A DNA stretch of 49,361 bases from Parafilimonas terrae (GTDB taxonomy: Bacteria; Bacteroidota; Bacteroidia; Chitinophagales; Chitinophagaceae): NCBI RefSeq assembly GCF_900115755.1, contig NZ_FOXQ01000019.1:1-49361 (forward strand), in the 5' to 3' direction. Position numbers and translations under genes: made by a program. Below are positions 16,679 through 26,226 of the stretch, one piece after another. Under the pieces are notes generated by a model. The model ran no database searches. It saw only the letters and a program-made list of their open reading frames with translations, and was not told the DNA's origin. Position 1 is the first letter of the stretch. Each line of letters opens with the position of its first letter.

Positions 16679-18031
16679 TTATTTAAACAGCCTGAAAATA
16701 TCCAATCCCAGTGCATAGGCCATTAAACCAAGCAATAAGATCATACCAAACATTTGTGCGTATTCCATGAATTTATCCGTTGGTTTGCGCCCGGTGATAA
16801 TTTCATAAATACAGAACAATGCGTGGCCGCCATCCAAGGCCGGTATGGGCAGTATATTCATGAATGCAAGAAGAATGGAAAAGATTGCAGTAAGCGTCCA
16901 GAAACTTTGCCAGTCCCAAACGCCGGAGAAAGCATCGCCTATACTGATTACGCTGCCGAGTGAATCGCTTACTTTAACTTCAGATGAAGTAAAAAGCAGT
17001 TTTAAATTACGTACATATTTGTCAAGTGTTTCCCAGCATTTGTTCATGCCTGCAGGAATGGCCTCAAAAAAAGTATAATTAATTTGTTTGATGCCTAAAA
17101 CCTTATCAGCGCCTCTAAAGCCAATATAGTTATTACCGTTATCATCAAAAGTAACGGTTGCATTAACGGTGTCTTTGCCATTGCGCAAAACAGTTATAAC
17201 GCCGTCTTTATTTTTATATTCTTTTGCAAGCCTTACATAATCGGCATTATAATGTACAGGAGAATTATTAAAGGCAATAACAGAATCACCTTTTTGTAAA
17301 TTGCCCGATTTAATTTTTGCTTTTTCTAAAACAGAGTCAACAATAAGCGGTAAACGCACATACGAAAAACCGCCCAGCCTGTTTTTGTTTAACTGGCTGA
17401 TAAAACCCGGCGGCAGCGGCAATTTAATCAACTCCCCATTCCGGTTAATTGTAACAGATTTAGCCTGGTTAATAATAATAGTGGAGCCAACCGTGCCCAC
17501 TTTTTCAATTCTTGTTGTATCTACAAGCACAATATTATCGCCATCTTTCAGGCCTATTTTAGTGCCAAGGCTATCAGCATATACGCCATATTTTAAATTC
17601 TCAACAGGAATATAACGGTCGCCCCAAACCCATGTAATTGTTATAAAAATTACGATTGCCAGCACCACATTCATAAACACACCGGCCACCATTATTATTA
17701 AACGTTGCCATGCGGGTTTGCTCCTGAACTCATAAGGTTTTGGCGGTTGTTTCATTTGTTCCTTATCCATGCTCTCATCCACCATGCCCGAAATTTTCAC
17801 GTAGCCGCCAAAAGGCACCCAGCCAATTCCGTAAATGGTTTCACCGATCTTTTTTTTCCAGATGCTGAACCACGGATCAAAAAACAAGTAGAATTTTTCA
17901 ACACGGCATTTAAACCATTTTGCAGTGGCATAATGGCCCAGCTCGTGCAGTGTAACCAATATAGAAAATGATAAAATAAACTGAAGTATTTTAACGCCAA
18001 CACTTGTCCAGTCGATTGCTAATAATGTCAT
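16679..18031 (-). CDS. rseP: Site-2 protease RseP (M50 family)
   Basis: 450-residue inner-membrane zinc metalloprotease. The zinc site HELGH is at residues 29-33 in the first membrane helix (VTLHELGHYATAKWF). The third ligand region is IPALDGGHALF near the C-terminus, within a membrane helix. Between them are soluble PDZ segments: one around GLKDGDNIVLVDTTRIEKV, and a second around NLQKGDSVIAFNNSPV. It cleaves membrane-bound anti-sigma factors and signal-peptide remnants. The gene order dxr-rseP is common in bacteria; here the two are in line, separated by 260 bases with small palindromes, so rseP may have its own promoter. Confidence 0.93.
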   Translation of the reverse strand: MTLLAIDWTSVGVKILQFILSFSILVTLHELGHYATAKWFKCRVEKFYLFFDPWFSIWKKKIGETIYGIGWVPFGGYVKISGMVDESMDKEQMKQPPKPYEFRSKPAWQRLIIMVAGVFMNVVLAIVIFITITWVWGDRYIPVENLKYGVYADSLGTKIGLKDGDNIVLVDTTRIEKVGTVGSTIIINQAKSVTINRNGELIKLPLPPGFISQLNKNRLGGFSYVRLPLIVDSVLEKAKIKSGNLQKGDSVIAFNNSPVHYNADYVRLAKEYKNKDGVITVLRNGKDTVNATVTFDDNGNNYIGFRGADKVLGIKQINYTFFEAIPAGMNKCWETLDKYVRNLKLLFTSSEVKVSDSLGSVISIGDAFSGVWDWQSFWTLTAIFSILLAFMNILPIPALDGGHALFCIYEIITGRKPTDKFMEYAQMFGMILLLGLMAYALGLDIFRLFK

Positions 18032-18291
18032 AGTAGCCTAATCCGCCACGGCGGACTTTTTAAGTTTGTAAATGTTTTAAGATTGCTTCGCAATTTTTTT
18101 ATGATACCAGCTTTTGTTTTTATGGCATCGCCTGTTGCGTCGCAACACTTCAACTGTTGATTCGTTTATTCAGTTTTAGCATTAGAGCTTATAATACTGA
18201 ATACATTCAAACAACTTTAAAAATTTTGCAATGATAGCAATTCATTTGTTAATCAAATAATATAAGCCGGATAAATGGCGCAGTTGTCAAT

Positions 18292-19446
18292 TTATAATTG
18301 TATTAATGATGCGGCGTATTGACGGGCTTCGGCATCGCTTTCAAAATAATCGGTAAGCACAGGCTTTTCTATAAATTTAATTTTCTCCATTGTTTTTTCA
18401 ATAACAGCAGTAATATCAAGGAAGCCTATTTTATTACGCAGAAAAGCATAAACAGCAATTTCGTTAGCTGCATTTAAAATGCAGGGCATATTGCCGCCTT
18501 TGTATAAGGCCTCTGTTGCAAGCACAAGATTGCGGAACGTGCGTAAATCGGGTTCTTCAAAGTTTAAGGTAGAAGGTTTTTTAAAATCGTATCGTGGAAA
18601 TTGATTAGGTAGTCTTTGCGGAAATGCCAGCGCATATTGAATGGGCAGTTTCATATCAGGCAAGCCCATTTGTGCTTTTATGCTGCCATCTTCAAACTGC
18701 ACCATGCTGTGTATAATGCTTTGCGGATGGATCATAACCTGTATCTGGTCGGGATGCAGACTGAACAGCCATTTGGCTTCTATCATTTCCAGTCCTTTAT
18801 TCATAAGGGTGGCAGAGTCAATAGTTATTTTAGCGCCCATTGCCCAGTTGGGATGTTGCAATGCATGATCGCGTTTTACATTCACTAAAAAATTCGGTTT
18901 TTTACCAAGAAACGGACCGCCGCTTGCGGTGAGGATTATCTTTTCAATTTTATTCCTGCCTTCGCCAACCAAACATTGAAAAATAGCCGAGTGCTCACTG
19001 TCAACAGGAATAACAGGAACCCTTTTTTCAAAGGCTTTTTGCATTACAATATCACCTGCTACCACCAGCGTTTCTTTGTTGGCCAGTGCAACGGGTTTTC
19101 CTGCTTCAATAGCATTAAACGTTGGCTGGAAACCGGCATAGCCCACAATGGCAGCCAGCATTAAATCGTATGAATCCATCAGCGCCACTTCATTCAAAGC
19201 CTTTTCGCCGGCAAATACTTTAATGGGCGTATTGGATAAAGCGTCTTTTACTATTTCATATTTTCTATCATCTGCAATTACAACAATATTGGGGTTAAAC
19301 TTCAGCGCCTGTTCAATTAATAATTTATCATTGGTATAAGCGGTAAGAATTTCTACGGAAAATTTATCAGGGTTTGCCTCTATTACTTCCAAAGCCTGTG
19401 TGCCTATTGAACCTGTTGAACCAAAAATTGCAATACGTTTAACCAT
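18292..19446 (-). CDS. dxr: 1-deoxy-D-xylulose 5-phosphate reductoisomerase
   Basis: 384 residues, the usual length. It makes 2-C-methyl-D-erythritol 4-phosphate in the MEP isoprenoid pathway using NADPH and a divalent metal. The nucleotide-binding loop IFGSTGSIG is at residues 7-15. ALANKETLVVAGD, PVDSEHSAIFQ (metal and substrate Asp/Glu), ILTASGGPF and MNKGLEMIEAKWLF follow in the conserved order. An AT-rich TATCTTTA lies 22-29 bases upstream on the minus strand and could be a degenerate -7 element. rseP lies downstream on the same strand. Confidence 0.95.
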   Translation of the reverse strand: MVKRIAIFGSTGSIGTQALEVIEANPDKFSVEILTAYTNDKLLIEQALKFNPNIVVIADDRKYEIVKDALSNTPIKVFAGEKALNEVALMDSYDLMLAAIVGYAGFQPTFNAIEAGKPVALANKETLVVAGDIVMQKAFEKRVPVIPVDSEHSAIFQCLVGEGRNKIEKIILTASGGPFLGKKPNFLVNVKRDHALQHPNWAMGAKITIDSATLMNKGLEMIEAKWLFSLHPDQIQVMIHPQSIIHSMVQFEDGSIKAQMGLPDMKLPIQYALAFPQRLPNQFPRYDFKKPSTLNFEEPDLRTFRNLVLATEALYKGGNMPCILNAANEIAVYAFLRNKIGFLDITAVIEKTMEKIKFIEKPVLTDYFESDAEARQYAASLIQL

Positions 19447-19548
19447 AGCTGCTGCTTGAATTTTGTAAAGATAAAAGAATTAAGATACGCCGTTAAGCAA
19501 ATACAATACCTGAAAGTAAAATGAAATGTATTTACTGAAACAACAACG

Positions 19549-21045
19549 TTAATTGGCTTTGTAATTATATAAAGCGTTTGCAATTATCCTTTCGTTGCTT
19601 AAGCGTGGAAGTTTATTCTGGCCGCCCAGTTTGCCAATTGATTTCATATAATCTATAAAACCATTCTTTCGTATGGGCACTATTTTTAAAGGTTCAAGAA
19701 TATTACCGCTTATCAGGTCGTCGTAGTAAATATTTTTTTCCCGAAGGGTGTTATCAATTTCTTCAGCAAGCGCTGTAATGTTTTCAGGCATGTCTTCAAA
19801 TTCAATGAACCATTCATGATAACTTTTGCCTTCCTTTTGCGCTACCATTGGCGCTACGGTAAATTCAATAACGTTTGTGTTTAATTTTCCCGCTGCATGG
19901 GTTAATGCAAACTCCACTTCTTCTCCAATTACATGTTCGCCAAAAGCTGAAATAAAATGTTTGGTTCTTCCGGTAACCACAAGGCGGTAAGGTTTAACGC
20001 TTACGAATTTTATCATGTCGCCAACATCGTAAGCCCAGAGGCCTGCATTATTGCTTACGATCATTGCATAGTTTTCATTAACCTTTACATCTTTTAACTG
20101 CAGCCTCTGCGGATCAGGCTTCCCAATTTCATTTGCCGGAATGAATTCAAAGAAGATACCTGAATCGGTATTTAATAACAGGCCTTCTGCTTTCTGTGAA
20201 TCCTGGAAAGCAAAAAAACCTTCGCTTGCAGGAAACAATTCAATGGAATCAATCTTTCTGCCTACGCTTTCTTCAATCCTGCTTTTATAAGGTTCGAAGT
20301 TTACGCCGCCATAAACCAGCACCGACAAATTTTTAAACAGTTCGCCCACTTTTTTGCCGGAGACTTCCATCAGCCTGTCGAAATACATTTGCATCCATGG
20401 CGGAATGCCGCTGATAAGCGTCATATCTTCTTTGATGGTTTCTTTTACAATGGCATCCAGTTTGGTTTCCCAGTCATCAATGCAATTTGTTTCATAAGTG
20501 GGGAGTTGATTGCCTCTTAAATATCTTGGAACGTGATGGTTTACTATGCCGCTTAACCTGCCGGTGGGTATGCCTCCAATGCGCTCCAGCTCAGGCGAGC
20601 CGCTCAGAAAAATCATTTTACCGTTAGCAAAAAGCGAGTTGCCACTCTCGGCCATATAACACAGCAAAGCATTTCTCGCTGTTTCAATATGATTGGAAAT
20701 TGATTGTTTTGAAATGGGTATATATTTTATACCACTCGTGGTACCACTGGTTTTGGCGAGGTAAATAGGCTTGCCTTTCCAGAGTACATTTTCCCTGCCT
20801 TCTTTAATTTTTTCAACATAAGGTTTAAGTTGTTCGTAATCACGCACAGGGATTTGCCGTTTGAAATCTTCATAAGATTCAATTTTATCAAAGCCATGAT
20901 CTTTGCCGAAATCAGTTTGCCTTGCTGATTTTACCAGCGTTTTCATTATTTTTTCCTGGTCTTCAACGGCGGATTCCATCCATTTCTTTGTCTTGGCGGA
21001 AACATAAGTAGATAACGGACGTGCTAACAAGGATTTTAGATACAT
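19549..21045 (-). CDS. GH3 auxin-responsive promoter family protein (adenylating enzyme)
   Basis: Start at ATG 21045 (498 residues); the two codons before it begin with TTG. Members adenylate a carboxylate and ligate it to an amine, as in the plant GH3 acyl-amido synthetases. The ATP-binding motif YLAKTSGTTSGIKYIP lies near residues 97-112. ELFPASEGFFAFQ (near 283) and YDVGDMIKF (near 353), typical of the ANL superfamily, follow, as does RTKHFISAFGEHV. The bacterial substrate is unknown. A -7 element TAAATTTG lies 19-26 bases upstream. The gene is divergent from rplU. Confidence 0.85.
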   Translation of the reverse strand: MYLKSLLARPLSTYVSAKTKKWMESAVEDQEKIMKTLVKSARQTDFGKDHGFDKIESYEDFKRQIPVRDYEQLKPYVEKIKEGRENVLWKGKPIYLAKTSGTTSGIKYIPISKQSISNHIETARNALLCYMAESGNSLFANGKMIFLSGSPELERIGGIPTGRLSGIVNHHVPRYLRGNQLPTYETNCIDDWETKLDAIVKETIKEDMTLISGIPPWMQMYFDRLMEVSGKKVGELFKNLSVLVYGGVNFEPYKSRIEESVGRKIDSIELFPASEGFFAFQDSQKAEGLLLNTDSGIFFEFIPANEIGKPDPQRLQLKDVKVNENYAMIVSNNAGLWAYDVGDMIKFVSVKPYRLVVTGRTKHFISAFGEHVIGEEVEFALTHAAGKLNTNVIEFTVAPMVAQKEGKSYHEWFIEFEDMPENITALAEEIDNTLREKNIYYDDLISGNILEPLKIVPIRKNGFIDYMKSIGKLGGQNKLPRLSNERIIANALYNYKAN

Positions 21046-21063
21046 AAGCAAACGCTAAAGCCG

Positions 21064-21071
21064 CAAATTTA
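21064..21071 (-). promoter_or_regulatory. -7 element of the GH3-family gene
   Basis: TAAATTTG on the minus strand matches TAnnTTTG and gives a leader of roughly 12-14 bases before ATG 21045. Confidence 0.45.
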
Positions 21072-21156
21072 ATAGTAAGTGCTTTTAAAAACCGCCTTTA
21101 GAAGAAGGTTAGGAGAATATTTGCAAATTTCTTTTCATAAATATGCAGTAAAACAT

Positions 21157-21164
21157 TACCTTTG
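21157..21164 (+). promoter_or_regulatory. -7 element of rplU-rpmA
   Basis: TACCTTTG matches the TAnnTTTG consensus 21 bases before the rplU ATG. A TTTG at 21120-21123 is too far upstream to be a convincing -33 element. Confidence 0.5.
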
Positions 21165-21185
21165 CCGTCCAAATTTTTAAAAGTT

Positions 21186-21491
21186 ATGTTCGCTATAGTT
21201 AAAATTGCCGGTCAGCAATTCAAAGTGCAGGAAGGGCAAAGCCTGTATGTACCACATATTGCAGGTAAAAGTGGAGATAAAGTTGAATTCTCAGATATAT
21301 TATTAGTAAATGCTGATGGCAAACTTTCTGCAGGTAAAGATGCAAGTGCAACCGTTAAGGCTGAAATTGTAAACGATCTGGTTAAAGGCAATAAAGTAAT
21401 TGCTTTTAAGATGAAAAGGAGAAAAGGCTTTCGCAAGAAACATGGCCACAGAACGCAATACACACAAATTAAAATTGAAAGCATAGCTTAA
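21186..21491 (+). CDS. rplU: 50S ribosomal protein L21
   Basis: Start at ATG 21186 (MFAIVKIAGQQFKV, 101 residues), as for other L21 proteins. The open frame extends eight codons upstream from a TTG, but that stretch overlaps the promoter. The conserved block KGNKVIAFKMKRRKGFRKKHGHRTQYTQIKI is the 23S rRNA-binding C-terminal part of L21. It is followed after 80 bases by rpmA on the same strand, the near-universal L21-L27 order. Confidence 0.96.
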   Translation: MFAIVKIAGQQFKVQEGQSLYVPHIAGKSGDKVEFSDILLVNADGKLSAGKDASATVKAEIVNDLVKGNKVIAFKMKRRKGFRKKHGHRTQYTQIKIESIA

Positions 21492-21571
21492 TTAAATTTC
21501 AAAACCACGCATTAATAACAAACGAGATTTGATTTTGAAATTTGTTATTTAATGTTTTTAAATAAAATATT

Positions 21572-21832
21572 ATGGCACATAAAAAAGGTGAAGGCAGCGT
21601 AAAAAATGGCCGCGACTCGCAAAGCAAACGTTTAGGAGTAAAAATTTATGGTGGCCAGCCTGCTATTGCGGGTAATATAATTGTTCGTCAAAGGGGAACA
21701 GTTTATCATCCTGGTCAGAATGTTGGTGTTGGTAAAGACTTTACTTTGTTTGCACTTACAGATGGCGTTGTTGAATTTAAGAAAACAAAGGCCAATAAAA
21801 CTACAGTATCTGTAATGCCTGCGCAGGCATAG
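21572..21832 (+). CDS. rpmA: 50S ribosomal protein L27
   Basis: 86 residues. The N-terminus [20 protein letters not shown] is typical of L27, whose tail reaches towards the peptidyl transferase centre; the proteobacterial type AHKKAGGSTRNGRDS is clearly homologous. No N-terminal cleavage extension of the Firmicutes type is present. [28 protein letters not shown] is the conserved barrel. It is the last gene of the rplU-rpmA transcript, with a strong terminator 32 bases downstream. Confidence 0.97.
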   Translation: MAHKKGEGSVKNGRDSQSKRLGVKIYGGQPAIAGNIIVRQRGTVYHPGQNVGVGKDFTLFALTDGVVEFKKTKANKTTVSVMPAQA

Positions 21833-21863
21833 CTTACTTATAGTTTATTTTTACATCCATAGT

Positions 21864-21909
21864 ATTATCCATATAAATGAGTTATCCACTTTATATGGAT
21901 AATTTTTTT
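21864..21909 (+). terminator. Intrinsic terminator after rpmA
   Basis: ATTATCCATATAAA (21864-21877) pairs perfectly with TTTATATGGATAAT (21890-21903). The loop contains a further TTATCC, and a run of T follows. Confidence 0.85.
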
Positions 21910-21973
21910 GGCGCATAGTAATATAGTTTATACTTTAGTCAAATTATTTTACTAACCATTAAATTTCAAAACT

Positions 21974-22168
21974 ATGGCAACAGCAAAAAAAGCCGCAAAA
22001 AAAGCAGCCCCTAAGAAGGTAGCAAAAAAAGCTGCTCCTAAAAAAGCAGCCGCTAAAAAGGCAGCTCCTAAAAAAGTAGCAAAGAAAGCAGCTCCTAAAA
22101 AAGCAGCTCCCAAGAAAGCAGCTGCAAAAAAAGCGGCTCCTAAAAAAGCAGCTGCAAAGAAAAAATAA
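21974..22168 (+). CDS. Histone H1-like Ala/Lys/Pro-rich DNA-binding protein
   Basis: 64 residues made almost entirely of AAPKKxAxKK units, so the protein is strongly basic and without hydrophobic core. Such tails resemble eukaryotic histone H1, bacterial Hc1-like proteins and the C-terminal extension of some HU proteins, and probably coat DNA non-specifically. The nucleotide sequence is a tandem array of 18- to 24-base repeats, so copy number could vary between strains. It has its own terminator directly downstream. Confidence 0.8.
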   Translation: MATAKKAAKKAAPKKVAKKAAPKKAAAKKAAPKKVAKKAAPKKAAPKKAAAKKAAPKKAAAKKK

Positions 22169-22201
22169 GCAGTTTTAACTTTAGTGTTAATAGAAATTTT
22201 A

Positions 22202-22238
22202 AGTCCTCCCGATTACATATCGGGGGGACTTTTTTTTA
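22202..22238 (+). terminator. Intrinsic terminator after the H1-like gene
   Basis: AAGTCCTCCCGAT, loop TACAT, ATCGGGGGGACTT, then a run of T. One G-U pair (T22206 against G). It ends just before the stop codon of the convergent YfhO gene. Confidence 0.88.
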
Positions 22239-22239
22239 T

Positions 22240-24717
22240 TTATATAATTTGTTTTGATTTTTTCTTTACCTGCACGAATGCTGCAACTGCTAACAGTAAC
22301 CATACTATAGCGGATGCAATAATGGCAATAATTAAGCTGTTATAAAATGATGCAGGTTTAAACTCAAAGCGGATATTGTGAGTGCCTGCGGGCACAGCCA
22401 GGCCACGCAGCACATAATCTGTTCTTACAATCGGGGTTTCTTTATCATCAATGTATGCCTTCCATCCGCGATCATAATATATTTCGCTGAATACTGCAAA
22501 CTGGTTGGCATTGCTTTTACTTGAGTATGTTATTACATCGTTATCATTCTTTATTAAATGAATAGATGCTGTGCTATCGAACGCCGGTGTAAACGGAATT
22601 TTGCTTTTTTCAGCTTCTTCTACAATTGCACTGTCAGCAGGATTGTTATTATCCAGGGCCCGCATAGCCGCTGCATCATCTTTCACATAAGCTACCTGTT
22701 TTGCAAACCAGCAAGGCCCAAGATTACCAGGGTTGATTTGAACTTCGGCCTGTCCCTGTTGACCGCGGTTAATCACATACTTTGTGTTGAGCATGTTAAG
22801 CACGTTGATGTTTAGTTTGCTGCTTAACTGGTAGGTAATTAAATCCTGGTAAATAGCAAGCTTGGCCGGGTTATAACCACCAATGGAATTATGAAAGTAA
22901 GACGTCATGGCATCGTTAAATACATCGGCTGTTAAATTAAGCACGCGGTAATAGCTTGTATCCTGCATTATCTGCTGGTCAACAGCCGAAGGTGTAAAGC
23001 TTTGTGCCTGCTGGTCTTCTTTTGTTTGAAATTTTTCATCATTTAAATATCTTCTTCCTACGGCCAATACATCAATAGAGCTTAACAATAAAATTGCAAG
23101 CATTGCGTATGAAGATTTGAGTTTATCTTTTGTGTACAACCAGATAAGCCCAAAAGCAAGTACAACAAATATTAATGACCGTATAATATCGCTGCCAAAT
23201 AATGATTGCCTGTCTTGTTTTAATGCATTGTAAAAGTTATTGGCAACATCTTTATTGCCACCAGTCAACTGGCTTAGATAATTTACGGTTGAACCATCTG
23301 TTGATGACTCATACGTAAAACTTGAATAAAACATGGCAGCCAGGAGAAACGCTCCAATCATTACAAGCCCTGAAACCTTTAATTTTTTCCACACATAAGT
23401 TTTGTCGTTTTCGCTAAAAAATAATTGCTGTAAAGCAACTATACTAAGAAGAGGAAATAACAATTGCGGAATAATAAGTGTGTATGTTGGAACCCTGAAT
23501 TTATTATACAGGGGAAGGTAGTTAAATAGAAAATTATTGAATTCAGGGAAGAACCTGCCCCAACTCATCATGATGGCAAGAACACTGGCTGCCAGTATCC
23601 ACCATTTATCTTTTCGTTTCAGGTAGACCATTCCAAAAACAAACAGAAAGCAAATAATAGCACCAAGATAAACAGGCCCTGAAGTAAATGGTTGTTCACC
23701 CCAATATGTTGGCATTGATGATGCAAGTTGAACAGCCTGGTCTTCCGGTACACCGCTTTGTATTGCCAGTTTTGCAAAATGTGAATTTTTATCAAGGCCA
23801 TTACCGCCTGATGATACCCCGCCATAAATATCAGGAACGAGCATTGATAAAACTTCTGACTTCTGAAAGCTCCACTGAAAAGCATAATCAACAGGCAAGC
23901 CTGTTGATTTTGTTGACGTATTATTGGAATCTAAATTCAATACGCCATTACGCATGGTGGCCTTGGAAAAATCATAAGTAGTGGCTAATATTACCATGTT
24001 TGACGCCACGCCTATAATACCCATGATGCCAACAATAACCAGCGATTTAATAAGATGTTTATATTCCTTTTCACGAACCCATTTTATGACATAATACAAT
24101 GTCATAAAACAGGCAATTATTAAAAAATAATAGGTTACCTGCAAGTGGTTTAGGGCAATAAATAAACTGGTAAACAACGCTGTAAGTGCTGCGCCCACCC
24201 AATATTTTTTTTGATATACAAGCAATACGGCGCCAAGCAATGCAGGCATATATGCCATTACAAGCACCTGCGATTCATGGCCCGCTACCACCAGTATTGG
24301 ACTAAACGATGCATACGCATAAGCAAGTGCACCGGCAATGCCAATTCTGTAATCAACTTTATATACCTGGCTTAAAAAATAAAAACCCAGGCATAACAAA
24401 AAGAAAAACTGGAACGGTTTACCAAGGAACAATGAGAAAACCTTATGCAGATAAATCAGGTTAAAGGGATTGGAAGGGTCCTGGGTAATCTGGAAAGCCG
24501 GCATACCGCTGAACATGCCATTTGTCCATAGAGGAAAATGCCCGTGCGTTTCTTTATATTTAAAAGAATTCTGCGCCATGCCTTTCCAATGAATGATGTC
24601 TCCCTGCTGCAATACTTTTCCCTGTAAAGCAGGCTTGCAATAAATAAGTGCCACTACTAAAAAAATAGCAATGGCAATAAGATGCGGTGTAACCTTGCTC
24701 CAGTTAATTTTCTTCAT
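22240..24717 (-). CDS. YfhO-family polytopic membrane protein
   Basis: 825 residues with about twelve membrane helices in the first 560 residues, then a large extracytoplasmic part and one final helix (NSLIIAIIASAIVWLLLAVAAFV). Family landmarks include GDIIHWKGMAQN in the first periplasmic loop (39-50), and WTNGMFSGMPAFQI (64-77). In Firmicutes, YfhO proteins are GT-C-type glycosyltransferases decorating wall polymers; the Bacteroidota substrate is unknown. The C-terminal YDRGWKAYIDDKETPIVRTDYVLRGLAVPAG block is the conserved family tail. It is transcribed alone. Confidence 0.88.
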   Translation of the reverse strand: MKKINWSKVTPHLIAIAIFLVVALIYCKPALQGKVLQQGDIIHWKGMAQNSFKYKETHGHFPLWTNGMFSGMPAFQITQDPSNPFNLIYLHKVFSLFLGKPFQFFFLLCLGFYFLSQVYKVDYRIGIAGALAYAYASFSPILVVAGHESQVLVMAYMPALLGAVLLVYQKKYWVGAALTALFTSLFIALNHLQVTYYFLIIACFMTLYYVIKWVREKEYKHLIKSLVIVGIMGIIGVASNMVILATTYDFSKATMRNGVLNLDSNNTSTKSTGLPVDYAFQWSFQKSEVLSMLVPDIYGGVSSGGNGLDKNSHFAKLAIQSGVPEDQAVQLASSMPTYWGEQPFTSGPVYLGAIICFLFVFGMVYLKRKDKWWILAASVLAIMMSWGRFFPEFNNFLFNYLPLYNKFRVPTYTLIIPQLLFPLLSIVALQQLFFSENDKTYVWKKLKVSGLVMIGAFLLAAMFYSSFTYESSTDGSTVNYLSQLTGGNKDVANNFYNALKQDRQSLFGSDIIRSLIFVVLAFGLIWLYTKDKLKSSYAMLAILLLSSIDVLAVGRRYLNDEKFQTKEDQQAQSFTPSAVDQQIMQDTSYYRVLNLTADVFNDAMTSYFHNSIGGYNPAKLAIYQDLITYQLSSKLNINVLNMLNTKYVINRGQQGQAEVQINPGNLGPCWFAKQVAYVKDDAAAMRALDNNNPADSAIVEEAEKSKIPFTPAFDSTASIHLIKNDNDVITYSSKSNANQFAVFSEIYYDRGWKAYIDDKETPIVRTDYVLRGLAVPAGTHNIRFEFKPASFYNSLIIAIIASAIVWLLLAVAAFVQVKKKSKQII

Positions 24718-24881
24718 GCATGAATTTTAAGAGTGGCAAACCTAATGAAAATGTGTAATTGTATTACAGGCTGTAAATTGGTTGATTATATTTTATTTTT
24801 TACAGAAACGGGGCATCTTTATAACAAAATTTACAAATGATATTATTTATCACATTGCCCATATTGGTAATGAATACAAGA

Positions 24882-24889
24882 TACTTTTG
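24882..24889 (+). promoter_or_regulatory. -7 element of uxuA
   Basis: TACTTTTG matches TAnnTTTG. The transcript would start near 24896, giving a leader of about 37 bases. Two TTG triplets upstream are at non-ideal spacing. Confidence 0.45.
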
Positions 24890-24932
24890 CAGCAATAAAA
24901 ATTATTCAACAAATAATTAACCTGGAAAAATT

Positions 24933-26102
24933 ATGCAGTTAAAAGAAACATGGCGGTGGTTTGGTCCTGATGACCCCGTTACACTAAAGGATATTTTGCA
25001 AACAGGCGCCACTGGCATTGTAAATGCTTTGCACCAGGTACCGCACGGCGATGTTTGGACGATTGATGAAATTAAAAAAAGAAAAGACATTATTGAAGCC
25101 GCAGGCTTAACCTGGGATGTTGTTGAAAGCGTTACAGTGCATGAATCCATAAAAACACAAACCGGCGGGTATAAAAAATATATTGAGCAGTATAAAGAAA
25201 CATTGCGCAATCTTTCCGCCTGCGGTATAAAAACCGTTACTTACAATTTTATGCCGGTTACAGACTGGACGCGTACTAACCTTGATTATCTCATGCCTGA
25301 TGGTTCACGTGCCTTGTATTTTAACTGGTTTGACCTGGCTGTTTTTGATATACATATTTTAAAAAGAAAAAACGCTGCTGAAAGTTACAACAGCACTATT
25401 ATTACAGAAGCAGAAAAAAGGTTTAAGCAATATTCGCAATCACAACTGGATGAAATTACACGCATCGTGTTATTTGGTTTACCCGGTGAAAAAAAGATAA
25501 CCGTGGAAGAAGTGCAGGAAAAACTGGATTGGTATAAAGATATTGATCATACAGCCCTGCGTGAAAGCCTGAAATATTTTTTGCAGGAAATTGCACCCGT
25601 TGCTGATGAAGAAAACATAAAATTGGCTATTCATCCGGATGATCCGCCATTTGACATTTTAGGCCTGCCACGAATTGTAAGCAACAAAGAGGATATTGAA
25701 TTTATTCTTTCTTCTGTGAAAAATAAAAGCAATGGTATATGCTTTTGCTCAGGCTCTCTGGGCGCGGGTATTAAAAATAATCTGCCTGAAATTGTTCAGG
25801 CTATTGGCGATCGTCTGCATTTTGTGCACCTGCGTAATACGAAAAGAGATGAATTTGGTAATTTTTATGAAGCCGATCATCTTGGCGGCAATACTGATAT
25901 GTATGCCGTGGCAAAGGAAGTGCTGAGCATTCAGCAAAAAGTGAATGCGCCTATTCCGTTCAGGCCCGATCACGGGCATGTGATGCTGGATGATATGGGC
26001 AAACAAACCAATCCCGGTTATTCCTGCATTGGACGCATGCGCGGTTTGGCAGAATTGCGGGGATTAATGCTGGGAATAAGCAGGGCAAATGGCTGGGCAT
26101 AA
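24933..26102 (+). CDS. uxuA: Mannonate dehydratase
   Basis: 389 residues, standard UxuA length. It dehydrates D-mannonate to 2-keto-3-deoxygluconate in hexuronate (glucuronate) breakdown, with a TIM-barrel fold and a divalent metal. Matching blocks are MQLKETWRWFGPDDPVTL at the N-terminus, ALHQVPHGDVW (30-40), AIHPDDPPFDILGLPRIV (233-250), FCSGSLGAG, HLRN and RPDHGHVMLDDM (346-357) with metal-binding His/Asp residues. No other hexuronate genes are next to it. It may link to the secreted polysaccharide-degrading pair 8 kb upstream, but that is inference. Confidence 0.95.
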   Translation: MQLKETWRWFGPDDPVTLKDILQTGATGIVNALHQVPHGDVWTIDEIKKRKDIIEAAGLTWDVVESVTVHESIKTQTGGYKKYIEQYKETLRNLSACGIKTVTYNFMPVTDWTRTNLDYLMPDGSRALYFNWFDLAVFDIHILKRKNAAESYNSTIITEAEKRFKQYSQSQLDEITRIVLFGLPGEKKITVEEVQEKLDWYKDIDHTALRESLKYFLQEIAPVADEENIKLAIHPDDPPFDILGLPRIVSNKEDIEFILSSVKNKSNGICFCSGSLGAGIKNNLPEIVQAIGDRLHFVHLRNTKRDEFGNFYEADHLGGNTDMYAVAKEVLSIQQKVNAPIPFRPDHGHVMLDDMGKQTNPGYSCIGRMRGLAELRGLMLGISRANGWA

Positions 26103-26167
26103 GGAAATTCCCGCTCTCTTTATCAATTAATTTACTATAATAAAACTGTTAATTCAGCTTTTTGCGC

Positions 26168-26175
26168 TACTTTTG
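26168..26175 (+). promoter_or_regulatory. -7 element of rpsO
   Basis: TACTTTTG followed by CGCCCC fits the TAnnTTTG consensus. It gives a leader of about 45 bases before the rpsO ATG. Confidence 0.5.
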
Positions 26176-26226
26176 CGCCCCTATATAGAAGGATGAAAAA
26201 ATCTGGATGCAATTAAATTAATTAAG

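Noticed and set aside
25749-26006. Long antisense frames inside uxuA, pnp, the GH9 gene and similar genes.
   Set aside because: They are shadows of strongly supported genes and show no signal, motif or start context of their own.
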